A stretch of DNA of 56,034 bases from NCBI GenBank assembly GCA_029907605.1, contig JARYLO010000006.1:1-56034 (forward strand). Reading direction: 5' to 3'. The notes under the pieces were generated by a model that was not told the DNA's origin, searched no databases, and saw only the letters and a program-made list of their open reading frames with translations. Position numbers and translations under genes: made by a program. The stretch's first letter is position 1; each line of letters starts with the position of its first letter. The DNA comes from Sedimentisphaerales bacterium (GTDB taxonomy: Bacteria > Planctomycetota > Phycisphaerae > Sedimentisphaerales > Anaerobacaceae). This document shows, in pieces, positions 43,542 through 52,121 of the stretch.

Positions 43542-44513
43542 TTATTGCTGTTGGTCATCTTCTGGGACATCAGCCTCGTCGGTCATTGCGCGGTCGGGTT
43601 CACCAGCCTGGAGGATCCGGACATCCTCAACTGGGAAGGCCTCCCTATGGCCATCCTCCAGCTCCACCAGGACCAACTGTGCGAGGATCTGGCCGTCTAC
43701 CACGCGCCCGCGGCCCTTATTTGTCAAGACCAGGGTATTCTTCTTGGGCAGCCTTGCCTTCAGCTCCAAATAGGTAGAATCCTCATACCGCAGGCAACAA
43801 CGTAGCCTGCCGCAATAGCCACTGATCTTGGCAGGATCAAGCGTTGCCTTCTGTATCTTGGCCATCCGCATGTTTACAGGCTTGAGGTACCTCAAGAACC
43901 TCCTGCAACAACACTCCTGGCCGCAACTCTCCACATCGCCCAGCAGCCTTGCCTGGTCTCTGGCCCCTATCTGCTTCATCTCGATGCGGGTCCTAAACTC
44001 CGCAGAAAGCCTGCGGACCAGCTCGCGGAAGTCCACCCTGCCATCAGCACTAAAGTATACGATGATCCGTTCGCCACCGAGTATGTGCTCGGCATCCACT
44101 ATCTTCATCTGTAGCCCGAGCTCGTCTGCCATCTGCTGGCAAGTCTGTGCCTCCTCGATTGCCAACCGGCCCAGCTTGGCATACTCGCTTAGGTCTGTGG
44201 CAGTGGCAAACCGGACAAAGCGGCCTACGCAGTCGCAGCCGCACTCCATCCCAGCAGCCTTGTAATACTCGGCCATCTGGTCAGGCTCAAACCTGAATCT
44301 GCCGGCCTTATACCCTGCCCAGTGTCCAACCATCAGGCCCAGTTCAAGGCCTCGGTCTGTCTTGACCACCACATGTGTACGCACCTTTGGTACTTGGGCA
44401 AGGTTATGTTCGAAAAGGCCCAGGTGCCTCAAGTGGCCATATCGAACGAGCATGAACTTCTTGTTGGTCTTTAGCCAAGGCCTCTTGGCCTCGGTCGTTT
44501 CTTGCACCGTCAT
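43542..44513 (-). CDS. ricT: PSP1-domain protein RicT (YaaT family)
   Basis: A roughly 323-residue cytoplasmic protein whose core is the PSP1 C-terminal domain. Cysteine clusters (MECGCDCVGRFVRF, ESCGQECCCRRFLRY, SGYCGRLRCCLRYE) match those that hold iron-sulfur clusters in the RicA-RicF-RicT complex of Bacillus, where it speeds mRNA maturation by RNase Y. RicA and RicF are not visible here. The ATG at 44513 lies 7 nt after the holB stop; GGAGG sits about 11 nt before it. The frame is open to a TTG at 44531. The tail is acidic (DEADVPEDDQQQ). The order holB-ricT-metG is conserved across phyla. Confidence 0.9.
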   Translation of the reverse strand: MTVQETTEAKRPWLKTNKKFMLVRYGHLRHLGLFEHNLAQVPKVRTHVVVKTDRGLELGLMVGHWAGYKAGRFRFEPDQMAEYYKAAGMECGCDCVGRFVRFATATDLSEYAKLGRLAIEEAQTCQQMADELGLQMKIVDAEHILGGERIIVYFSADGRVDFRELVRRLSAEFRTRIEMKQIGARDQARLLGDVESCGQECCCRRFLRYLKPVNMRMAKIQKATLDPAKISGYCGRLRCCLRYEDSTYLELKARLPKKNTLVLTNKGRGRVVDGQILAQLVLVELEDGHREAFPVEDVRILQAGEPDRAMTDEADVPEDDQQQ

Positions 44514-44520
44514 TGGACAG

Positions 44521-45666
44521 TCAACCTCCAAACCTATTAATATTAACCCGGCAGCCCAGCTCCAACAAGAGCCGTTCCCATACTAGCCTTTCATTGACAG
44601 CTGATTCCAGCATCCTTGAGGCTTCGTACGCCTGTTCTATTGCGTTGATGATCGCATCCTTATCCATACTGCGGGCCATGGCCTTGACAGGTTCGGTCCG
44701 GTCCAGATTGGCGAGCCTATCTGGTGGCAGTAAGTCAAGCTTGAGGGCGTCCTGCAAGATAGAAAGGAGGATATCGATCAACAACCTGTGTGACCTACGC
44801 CTCAGATCCGCCGGACTAGTCTGGGGCTCAAGGCTAGACCATGCCTTGGCAATCGCATCGCACTGGGCAACAATCCGTTCGACCTGGACTATTGTGTCGC
44901 TGTTGGTAAGGCCAGTAATGAGGATCTCTCTAGAGTCCGTCAATAGTCCCCCGGCCCCCTCCAGGCAGGCAAGGATCCTGGCCCTTCCCAGGCTGCCTCC
45001 GCTTATGAATGCGAGGAACCTGGCGAGGTCCCCTTGTATGCCAGCGTTGCAGAGGTGTTTCTGTATGATCCCGTGGTCCAGTGGGCTGAACCTTATCAGG
45101 TGCGATCTGGATCTGATGGTCGGCAGCAGGCGGTCAGGCCTGGCACATATCAGGACGATGCAGCAATATGTAGGAGGCTCTTCCAGGACCTTGAGCGTGG
45201 CATTCTGGGCCTCGAGATTCATCTTGTCTGCCTCTTGCACGATAAAGACCCGCCTACATGAGATCGATGGCATCTGGAAGGCCTGGGGTATCAGGAACTC
45301 CCTGATCACGTCTATCTGCAGCTCGGTAGGCCTGCTTTCCGCCTTGCCTTTGGATGTGTACCTGTAGAGTTCCTTGTTCAAGACATGTAGGTCTGGGTGC
45401 GTACCCTTGTCCATCTCATGGCAGGATCGACACACACCACAGGCATCATGCCAGTTGTGTGCGGTCTTGAGTGGCTGGATGCAGAGCAATAATCTTGCCC
45501 ATGCCAGTGCAACTGAGGTCCTTCCAACGCCATTAGGGCCTGCGAAGATATAGGCATGGGCCCACCTTGCGTGGCCAAAGGCCATCTGCAGCAGCTGGAT
45601 CGCCTTCTGCTGGCCGATGATCTGTGCAAAGGATCTGGCAGGTTGGCCTAGCCCTTGGTAATCCAT
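44521..45666 (-). CDS. holB: DNA polymerase III, delta prime subunit
   Basis: A clamp-loader subunit of 381 residues in the AAA+ fold. After FAQIIGQQKAIQLLQMAF comes a Walker A region written GPNGVGRTS, with Arg instead of the usual Lys. The zinc module LLLC...CGVCRSC follows, then HPDLHVL, the sensor and Walker B stretch RRVFIVQEADKMN, and NATLKVLEEPP with the SRC-like SRSHLIRF. Delta prime of Escherichia coli does not hydrolyse ATP, so loss of the lysine is compatible with the role. The start overlaps the tmk stop by 19 nt. The tmk-holB pair is widely conserved. Confidence 0.92.
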   Translation of the reverse strand: MDYQGLGQPARSFAQIIGQQKAIQLLQMAFGHARWAHAYIFAGPNGVGRTSVALAWARLLLCIQPLKTAHNWHDACGVCRSCHEMDKGTHPDLHVLNKELYRYTSKGKAESRPTELQIDVIREFLIPQAFQMPSISCRRVFIVQEADKMNLEAQNATLKVLEEPPTYCCIVLICARPDRLLPTIRSRSHLIRFSPLDHGIIQKHLCNAGIQGDLARFLAFISGGSLGRARILACLEGAGGLLTDSREILITGLTNSDTIVQVERIVAQCDAIAKAWSSLEPQTSPADLRRRSHRLLIDILLSILQDALKLDLLPPDRLANLDRTEPVKAMARSMDKDAIINAIEQAYEASRMLESAVNERLVWERLLLELGCRVNINRFGG

Positions 45667-46373
45667 GAGGAGATCTCTTGTATGATCCGCTGCTGTACAG
45701 ATTGGATATCGAGCCCTGCGGTCTCTATGATCGATACCGGTCCAGGATAATATGTAGGCAGCCTGAGGAACTCCTTCTTGACCTTTCGGTGGTAGGACAA
45801 AGGCCTTGAGTCGAACCGATCTACCACGGCATCCCTGAACAGGTGACCTTGGCCCTTATCTGTATGTGTGGATCCTGGGCTGAGTGCCCTCTTTCTACCT
45901 GTCCGTTCCAGTCCAACCTCCGCAGGTATGTCGAGTATGATGGTTAGATCTGGCCAGAGGTTCTCTGTGCATATGCGGGCAAGTTCAAGGATCTGTTGGA
46001 TCGGAAAGCCCATGCTGCCCTGATAAGCACACGTTGCCGAGACAAACCTATCACATAAAACGGTCTGGCCCTGTTCTATTGCAGGACGTATGACCTCATT
46101 GACGAGCTGTGCCCGCGAGGCCATAAACAGCAGTACCTCTGTGGTTGGAGCCATTGGCCCTTGGGCATCATATTTTAGGAGTCTACTGATCTGATTACCG
46201 ATCTTAGTCCCGCCTGGATCATAAGTGGATACCACATCCAGGCCTTTGTCGCGTAGGTAGTTACCCAGCAATTCTAGTTGTGTGCTCTTGCCGCAGCCAT
46301 CAGGCCCATCTATCACGATGAACTTACCTCTTAGCGATTCGGTAGATTTCCGATCTGCCAAAGTGACCTCCAC
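45648..46373 (-). CDS. tmk: Thymidylate kinase
   Basis: Phosphorylates dTMP to dTDP. 241 residues with the P-loop GPDGCGKSTQ, the dTMP-binding DRFVSATCAYQG and a lid region rich in Arg (GRKRALSPG). The usual REPGGT motif reads YDPGGT, a mild change at a residue that contacts substrate. The frame starts at GTG 46373, one base after the dnaE stop; a TTG at 46361 with GGAGG just before it is a competing start. The first 14 or so residues before KFIVIDGPDG are longer than in most homologues. Confidence 0.94.
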   Translation of the reverse strand: MEVTLADRKSTESLRGKFIVIDGPDGCGKSTQLELLGNYLRDKGLDVVSTYDPGGTKIGNQISRLLKYDAQGPMAPTTEVLLFMASRAQLVNEVIRPAIEQGQTVLCDRFVSATCAYQGSMGFPIQQILELARICTENLWPDLTIILDIPAEVGLERTGRKRALSPGSTHTDKGQGHLFRDAVVDRFDSRPLSYHRKVKKEFLRLPTYYPGPVSIIETAGLDIQSVQQRIIQEISSWITKG

Positions 46374-46374
46374 C

Positions 46375-49300
46375 CTATCTTATCAAGACAAGATTGTTAT
46401 GCCCTACGATGTGTCTGATCTGGTTACAGAACTCTATATCTGGCTCCACATTGTAGCGTTTGTCTGCCATGGCATGGATCTTGCCCCTCTCGGTGCATAT
46501 GGTAAGCAGCAAGGGACTCTTGCCTGGATGTTGTAGGCAGATCTGCCGGATCTGGGCGATCTTCTGTTCATCTAGGTTTTGGGCAATCAGGCGTATATGG
46601 ACCTTACTTGCCACTTTCTTTGAGATCTGGTCGATTGCTATTAACTCACTTGCAAGGATGTTTGGTTTCTGGCGGCTGTGGTCTACCCTACCGCGGACAA
46701 AGACAACCGAGTCCTCAGCAATGAGGTCCTGATATTCGGAAAGGGTCGATGGGAATATGACGACCTCGACCTGGCCCTGCAGGTCCTCAAGCGTGAGGAT
46801 GGCCATCTTTGAGCCAGCGGAGCGGCCGTTCTTGGTGAGTTTGTATTGGACCTTGGAGATAATCCCCCCGATTAGTACCTCCTTGTCTTGTGGCGTTTGA
46901 CCCAGGTCAGAGGTGTGGACCGTAGAGTATGTGTCTACAAGCTGTGCATGATGGGCCAATGGGTTGCTAGTAACGTAGAACCCAAGGACCTCCTTCTCGT
47001 AGGCCAGCACCTGCGATTCTGACCATGCTGGGACATCTGGCAGACGTCTTTGGTCAAGATCTAGGTCTGCAATGGGGGCATTGTCAAACAGGTTCATCTG
47101 TCCAGCCGACCGATCGGATTGTATTGCAGCCCCAACCGACATTGCAGTATCCAATCCGGCCATCAACTGGGCACGGCTGCCACCAAGTCTGTCAAATGCA
47201 CCTGCCTTTATCAATGCCTCTATGACCTGCCTGTTGACAATCCGTTGGTCAATATGTTCGCAGAAGTCAAATAGGCTCTTGAACCTTCCTACCTGCTTGC
47301 GGGCCTCGATGATCTGCTCTACGGCCCGCTGTCCAACGCCCTTGACTGCAGCAAGCCCAAAGCGTATGACACCCTTGCGTTGCGTGCCTTGGTGCAATGG
47401 GGTAAACCAGACTCCGCTTTCATTAATATCGGGCGGCAGGACCTCGATACCCATGTTCCGGCATTCATCAATATACTCAACTACCTTGTCTGTATCGCCT
47501 GTCTCATATGTCAGCAATGCGGCCATGAACTCAACAGGCCAATGGGCCTTCATATACGCGGTCTGGTATGCCACGAAGGCATACCTGGTGGAGTGGCTCT
47601 TGTTAAACCCATAACCGGCGAATCGCTCGATGATCTCCCAAATCTGCTCGGCGTGTTCAGGCTTAAGATCCTTCTTGATTGCGCCAGAAATGAACTGTTG
47701 GCGGTATTGGCTGATCACATCTGCCTGTTTCTTGCTGATGGCCTTTATGAGCTTATAGGCATCACGCAGTGGGATATCGCCGAGGAGGTTACAGATCCTC
47801 ATGACCTGTTCCTGATAGACCATGATCCCATATGTTTCATCGAGGACTTGGGAGATGATCGGGTGCGGGCATGTCCAGGGTGCACCATGCTTTCTTGCTA
47901 TGTAGTCCTCTATCAAGACCATCGGACCAGGCCTATACAAGGCATTGGCTGCAATGAGGTCCTCGATCCGGTCAGGCCGCATCTTTACAAGCATGGACTG
48001 CATACCAGCGGATTCGAATTGGAACACACCCTTTGTCTTGCCTGAGGCGAATAGGTCAAATGTCTTGGCGTCGTGCAGGTCCAGATTATCTATATCCACA
48101 TCGATCTGGTGGTTCTGCCTGACCAGCTGCCTTGCCAATTCCAACACACTTAGGGTCTTGAGCCCAAGGAAGTCCATTTTCAGGAGGCCGACCTTCTCGA
48201 CCATCGGGCCTTCGAATTGGGTGATCAGGTCGTCGCTGCCAGGTTGTTTGTACAGCGGGATCAGGTCGATCAATGGCTCGTCAGATACTACAACACCAGC
48301 CGCATGCACGGATGCGTGTCTGGCCAGACCCTCGAGTTTGCGGCCGATATCTAGGACCTTGCGTATCAAGGGTTTGTTCTGGTATGCCTCTGCCAGCTCA
48401 GGTTCGGTCTGTAGAGCCCGGTCCAATGTCATATCTAACGTTGCAGGCACGAGCTTGGCCAGCCTGTCTGCCTCTGCTAATGGCACACCGAGCACACGGC
48501 ATATGTCCCTGATCACGGCCCGCGCCTTCATGGTCCCAAACGTGATGATCTGGGCCACATGTCCGTACTTTTGGCGTACGTAGTCTATCACCTGCTGCCT
48601 ATGGACCTGGCAGATGTCTATGTCTATATCGGGCATTTCTGCTCGCTGGGGATCTATGAATCGCTCGAATAGCAGGTCATACTTTAGAGGGTCCACATCC
48701 GATAGACCAAGACAGTAGCCAACTACCGTTCCCACGCCACTTCCCCTGGCACCGAGCCTGATCTGCTGGCTGCGTGCATACTGACAGAAGTCCCAGACGA
48801 TCAGGAAGTAGCTGGCCAGGCCCTTTGAATTAATCACCTGCAACTCCCTCTGGATCCTTTCCTCCAGTTGGCTGGTGATCTGGCCATATCTCTGCTTGGC
48901 ACCCTGGTAGACCAAGGCAGTCAGGAATTGCTCGGGCGATGATCCATCAGGGCAGTGGAATCTCGGTGCATGACGGGTCTTCGGGTCCAGCTCCACATGA
49001 CACCTATTGGCGATCTCCAATGTGGCATCGCAGGCCTGGGGCACGTCCGCAAAGAGCTGCCGCATCTGGTCTGGGCCCTTGAGATATACGCTCGGAGGAT
49101 AGATCAGTCGATCTGGGTCAGTGGCCAGCTTCCCTGTACCTATAGCGCACAGACAATTGTGTGCCTCATAGTCCTCTGCATCCAGGAAGTGCACGTCGTT
49201 GGTCGCCACCACAGGCAGGCCAATTCTATTCGCAAGGTCCAAAGTGGGGCCAACAATGTCGACATGCTGACCATCGTGCCGTTGTATCTCCAGGTAGAAG

Positions 49301-49818
49301 TTGTCTTGGCCAAAGATCTTGGCATATTGCTCAGCAGCGGTCCTGGCCTGCTCCATGTCCCCGCGGGCTATGGCAGCAGTAATCTCTCCCTTCAGGCAGG
49401 CGGAGCAGCCTATCAACCCTTCATGGAATTCTGCCAAGACCTCCTTATCGATCCGCGGCCTGTAGTAAAAACCCTCGATATACCCTATGCTCGATAGCCT
49501 CATCAGGTTCTTGTAGCCGCGATTGTCCTTGGCCAGCAGTAGTAGATGGTCGGCTGCCTCGCCTATGCCTGCCTTAGACTTATCAAACCTGCTGCCCGGA
49601 GCCACATAGGCCTCCATGCCGATGATGGGTCTTATCGAGGCATCCAAGGCCTTTATGTAGAATTCCACCACACCAAAGAGGCTTCCATGGTCTGTGACCG
49701 CAACCGCCTCCATCCCTAGCTGCTTGCACCGGGCAAGAAGCTCTTCAAACCTTATGGCACCATCCAGCAAAGAGTATTGGCTGTGTAGATGAAGATGCAC
49801 GAATCCCGCATGGGTCAT
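46375..49818 (-). CDS. dnaE: DNA polymerase III alpha subunit
   Basis: The replicative polymerase of the DnaE1 type, 1147 residues. The N-terminal PHP domain keeps what look like all nine metal ligands (His10, His12, Asp19, His44, Glu69, His91, the Cys in GCSACLKGE, and Asp and His in TNDVHF). The palm has EMPDIDIDIC, and a third Asp is expected further on. The finger motif GVFQFESAGMQ, the FNKSHSTRYA block, the helix-hairpin-helix and the OB fold (VLIGGIISKVQYKLTKNGR) follow in order. It ends near the beta-clamp-binding region. A promoter with TTGACA and TATGAT lies upstream. It heads the dnaE-tmk-holB-ricT-metG operon. Confidence 0.97.
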   Translation of the reverse strand: MTHAGFVHLHLHSQYSLLDGAIRFEELLARCKQLGMEAVAVTDHGSLFGVVEFYIKALDASIRPIIGMEAYVAPGSRFDKSKAGIGEAADHLLLLAKDNRGYKNLMRLSSIGYIEGFYYRPRIDKEVLAEFHEGLIGCSACLKGEITAAIARGDMEQARTAAEQYAKIFGQDNFYLEIQRHDGQHVDIVGPTLDLANRIGLPVVATNDVHFLDAEDYEAHNCLCAIGTGKLATDPDRLIYPPSVYLKGPDQMRQLFADVPQACDATLEIANRCHVELDPKTRHAPRFHCPDGSSPEQFLTALVYQGAKQRYGQITSQLEERIQRELQVINSKGLASYFLIVWDFCQYARSQQIRLGARGSGVGTVVGYCLGLSDVDPLKYDLLFERFIDPQRAEMPDIDIDICQVHRQQVIDYVRQKYGHVAQIITFGTMKARAVIRDICRVLGVPLAEADRLAKLVPATLDMTLDRALQTEPELAEAYQNKPLIRKVLDIGRKLEGLARHASVHAAGVVVSDEPLIDLIPLYKQPGSDDLITQFEGPMVEKVGLLKMDFLGLKTLSVLELARQLVRQNHQIDVDIDNLDLHDAKTFDLFASGKTKGVFQFESAGMQSMLVKMRPDRIEDLIAANALYRPGPMVLIEDYIARKHGAPWTCPHPIISQVLDETYGIMVYQEQVMRICNLLGDIPLRDAYKLIKAISKKQADVISQYRQQFISGAIKKDLKPEHAEQIWEIIERFAGYGFNKSHSTRYAFVAYQTAYMKAHWPVEFMAALLTYETGDTDKVVEYIDECRNMGIEVLPPDINESGVWFTPLHQGTQRKGVIRFGLAAVKGVGQRAVEQIIEARKQVGRFKSLFDFCEHIDQRIVNRQVIEALIKAGAFDRLGGSRAQLMAGLDTAMSVGAAIQSDRSAGQMNLFDNAPIADLDLDQRRLPDVPAWSESQVLAYEKEVLGFYVTSNPLAHHAQLVDTYSTVHTSDLGQTPQDKEVLIGGIISKVQYKLTKNGRSAGSKMAILTLEDLQGQVEVVIFPSTLSEYQDLIAEDSVVFVRGRVDHSRQKPNILASELIAIDQISKKVASKVHIRLIAQNLDEQKIAQIRQICLQHPGKSPLLLTICTERGKIHAMADKRYNVEPDIEFCNQIRHIVGHNNLVLIR

Positions 49819-49869
49819 ATACGTAACCTATTGAAAGACAAGGGCTTCTAAACTTCCAAGTAGTTGTTC

Positions 49870-49898
49870 ATCATAGGCCAGGCCAGGCGGCCTGTCAA
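49870..49898 (-). promoter_or_regulatory. Promoter of the dnaE operon
   Basis: On the minus strand TTGACA (49898-49893), a 17-nt spacer and TATGAT (49875-49870) lie about 50 nt before the dnaE ATG, immediately after the end of the PfkB kinase gene. Eleven of twelve bases agree with the sigma-70 consensus. Confidence 0.72.
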
Positions 49899-49907
49899 GG
49901 TGGATCC

Positions 49908-50873
49908 TCAAAGGGCCCCTTCTTGCAAGAGTTGGATGATCTCTGCCTTTGTAGGCATGGCCTCCAGGACGCCAAACTTCGTACAGGCCAGGGCCCCTGC
50001 TGCAGATGCAAACTCCACTGCCTTGTGCATGTCGTCGTCAACTGCAAGGTACGCCGCCATTGCACCTGCAAATGCATCGCCCCTGCCGGTCTGGTGCACC
50101 AATTCCACCTCGAATGCAGGGATGTGTTCGCTGCCATTGCGGTCTACTAACACGCAGCCACGACGGCCTAACGTGATCACCGCATACTTGACCCCCCTTG
50201 CCACAAGGTCCGAACCCATCAGCTTTGCCTGGTGCACATTGGCCTGGCTGACCGCAGAGGTCTCCGTCAACTGTGCGGCCTCGAAGAAATTGGCGATCAA
50301 GACATCTGCCAGAAAGAACTCCATGGGCATGTTGGCGTCAGGCTGGCCCCGGGGTCCCAACGGCCTGGCTGGATTCAGGATCACCTTGGTCCCGTGGACC
50401 TGTGCCAGACAGATGGCCTCCACAATGGCCTCCTGGGGTAACTGGCCGTGCAAGAGGCACACCGAGGCCTTATGGATTACCTGCTCTGCTGCCTGTATAT
50501 CCTGGGCCTGAAGTGCTGCATTTGCACCTGCATATATGCAAGTAGAATTCTCGCCGTGGGCATTTACCCACGTCATTATCACACCTGTGTTTATTGCAGG
50601 TGCCAGGCGAATCAGGTCTGTACAGACCCCCCATTCTGCCAGGCTGTTCTTGACCATCACACCGAATGGATCTCCGCCTATCTTGCTGACTAGGTGCGCC
50701 TGGCACTCACACTGTACCACCTCCACTGCCTGGGCAGGGCCAGGGCCTGCTGGAGAATACCGCAGGCCAGTGCCGATCTCTACCTGTCCAGGACCTGGGA
50801 ACTGTGCGCAACGGAAGGCCATGTCTATGTATGTCGGACCGATCACCACCACCTTGGGCGCCTTGTTGGCCAT
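49908..50873 (-). CDS. Divergent PfkB-family sugar/nucleoside kinase (ribokinase-like)
   Basis: A 321-residue protein with the ribokinase fold: VVVIGPTYIDMAF at the N-terminus, KIGGDPFG, NTGVIMTWVNAHGENSTCIYAGANAAL, ILNPARPL, VITLGRRGCVLV and a C-terminal TGRGDAFAGAM. The catalytic Asp (266) in TGRGD is kept, but the usual GAGD reads GRGD. The first signature, normally GGKGANQA, reads AGPGPAQA (42-49), so the substrate-binding Asn is gone. The substrate is therefore unlikely to be ribose. It is 40 nt downstream of MTA phosphorylase, whose product is a sugar phosphate, so a salvage role is possible. Confidence 0.88.
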   Translation of the reverse strand: MANKAPKVVVIGPTYIDMAFRCAQFPGPGQVEIGTGLRYSPAGPGPAQAVEVVQCECQAHLVSKIGGDPFGVMVKNSLAEWGVCTDLIRLAPAINTGVIMTWVNAHGENSTCIYAGANAALQAQDIQAAEQVIHKASVCLLHGQLPQEAIVEAICLAQVHGTKVILNPARPLGPRGQPDANMPMEFFLADVLIANFFEAAQLTETSAVSQANVHQAKLMGSDLVARGVKYAVITLGRRGCVLVDRNGSEHIPAFEVELVHQTGRGDAFAGAMAAYLAVDDDMHKAVEFASAAGALACTKFGVLEAMPTKAEIIQLLQEGAL

Positions 50874-50913
50874 AGCTGCTATGCCTCAGGATAACAGAAC
50901 CTGACACCCGTGA

Positions 50914-51783
50914 TCATTCAAAAAGGACACCCAGCCTTCGGGCCTGTTGCCCAGGTATCTGACCGCGGTCCGTCCAGACCGCAAGATCAAGGCTGTGCCT
51001 ACACCTGCAGGTATCGTCAACCAGGCCAGGGATCTGGAGGATCTGTCTGATCAGTCTGAGCCCATTGTCGGTAGCAGCCTTGATATTTGCCATGATGTGC
51101 TCCAAGAGCCGCTGCTGCTGATGACGGGAAGGCATCTGCCAACAGTCGTAATCGCTGACCAATCCAACCAGACAATAACAGAGCTGGGCCTCCCTTGCCA
51201 GCTTTGCCTCTGGCATCGCGGTCATGCCTATCAGGTCTGCGCCCCAGGCCTTGTGCATAAGCGACTCTGCCCTAGGAGAGAATTGAGGTCCCTCCATGCA
51301 CACATATGTGCCAGATCCATGTGCCCTGATCTTGGCCTGATTAGCAGCCTTGATTGCCAACTTGTGCAAGCGGTTGCAGACCGGCTGGGCCATCTCACAG
51401 TGGACCGCGCCGTAGGCATCAAAGAAGGTGCCAAGACGTCTGAAGGTCTTGTCGATGAACTGGTCTACCAATACCACATCCCCAGGCCTGATATTGCCGC
51501 GCAGCGACCCGACTGCCCCTGTGGCAATGATGGCCCTCACACCTATCTTTTTGAGGGCGAATATGTTGGCCGCATATGGCACCTGACTAGGGTTGAGCCT
51601 GTGGCCAGGTCCATGCCGATTCAGGAATGCCACCTTGTATCCACCGAGGGTGCCTGTGAGGATCGGCCCACTGGGTCTACCGAATGGCGTTGTGACTGTA
51701 CGCCTGGTGATGTGTGTCATCCATGCAGCCAGGTCATCGCCCAGACCTGTCCCACCAATGATGCCTACCATTGCCTTCTGCAT
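50914..51783 (-). CDS. mtnP: S-methyl-5'-thioadenosine phosphorylase
   Basis: Cleaves methylthioadenosine, the by-product of polyamine synthesis, to adenine and methylthioribose 1-phosphate. About 289 residues with MVGIIGGTGLGDDL, FLNRHGPGHRLNPSQVPYAANI, TGAVGSLRGNI, LVDQFIDKT, GTYVCMEGPQFSPRAES and GMTAMPEAKLAREAQLCYCLVGLVSDYDCW. The Asp in DYDCW is the purine-binding residue. GMTA where many enzymes have GMTN could shift the preference toward methylthioinosine. The start at 51783 follows AGGTGA; the frame is open to 51969 but that part has no family likeness. A promoter lies 17-45 nt upstream. Confidence 0.92.
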   Translation of the reverse strand: MQKAMVGIIGGTGLGDDLAAWMTHITRRTVTTPFGRPSGPILTGTLGGYKVAFLNRHGPGHRLNPSQVPYAANIFALKKIGVRAIIATGAVGSLRGNIRPGDVVLVDQFIDKTFRRLGTFFDAYGAVHCEMAQPVCNRLHKLAIKAANQAKIRAHGSGTYVCMEGPQFSPRAESLMHKAWGADLIGMTAMPEAKLAREAQLCYCLVGLVSDYDCWQMPSRHQQQRLLEHIMANIKAATDNGLRLIRQILQIPGLVDDTCRCRHSLDLAVWTDRGQIPGQQARRLGVLFE

Positions 51784-51799
51784 TCCTTCACCTGCAAGA

Positions 51800-51828
51800 A
51801 GTCTAACCGACGTACATCTATTGGGCAA
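51800..51828 (-). promoter_or_regulatory. Promoter of mtnP-pfkB
   Basis: On the minus strand TTGCCC (51828-51823), a 17-nt spacer and TAGACT (51805-51800) lie just upstream of the mtnP start. The -10 is identical to that of gapA. The short distance to the ATG (17 nt) would give a leader of about 10 nt, so this is tentative. Confidence 0.4.
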
Positions 51829-51934
51829 TCGTTTTGCAATTGATCGATAAGGTTGCTGCATGTATCTGCCTAAAGTCCCGTGATAGAAGCCGATCGTTGG
51901 GCCTGAAAAAAAGACATCTGGGCATTTGGGAGAC

Positions 51935-52045
51935 ATGGAACCTAACCTAGCGCAAATACTTGCAATCAATATCCACGAGACGACCTAGGCGCACGTGCAG
52001 GTCTTTGACAAGTACTTGTCGGGACTAGAGAAGTTCATGCAGTAG
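51935..52045 (+). other. Short open frame interrupted by one in-frame TAG, ahead of a hairpin
   Basis: From ATG 51935 the frame reads 17 codons to TAG at 51986-51988, then continues in the same frame for 18 sense codons to a second TAG at 52043-52045. A strong hairpin follows 18 nt later. The codons look protein-like (second part VQVFDKYLSGLEKFMQ), but the length is too small for confidence and TAG is an ordinary stop elsewhere in the window. It is either chance or the remnant of a small gene. Apart from this, the mtnP promoter and the hairpin, 51784-52121 holds nothing I recognise. Confidence 0.18.
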
Positions 52046-52063
52046 GATCGTGATGTATGAGAA

Positions 52064-52092
52064 CGGGCCTGTACTGGTAAGGTACAGGCCCG
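52064..52092. terminator. Strong hairpin between the CotH gene and the mtnP region
   Basis: CGGGCCTGTAC (52064-52074) pairs perfectly with GTACAGGCCCG (52082-52092) around a 7-nt loop. It lies 30 nt past the stop of the minus-strand CotH gene, so it probably terminates that transcript. The T tracts are weak on both sides (GTTCTC on the minus strand, CTTTGT on the plus strand), and it may serve both directions. Confidence 0.65.
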
Positions 52093-52121
52093 CTTTGTAT
52101 CTAGACCGCAACGCCCAGCTC

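Noticed and set aside
44513-45367. Long plus-strand open frame (284 codons) opposite holB
   Set aside because: No domain resemblance and fully covered by holB, which has clear family motifs on the other strand.
50947-51843. Plus-strand open frame (298 codons) opposite mtnP
   Set aside because: Antisense to a well-supported enzyme gene and without recognisable motifs.
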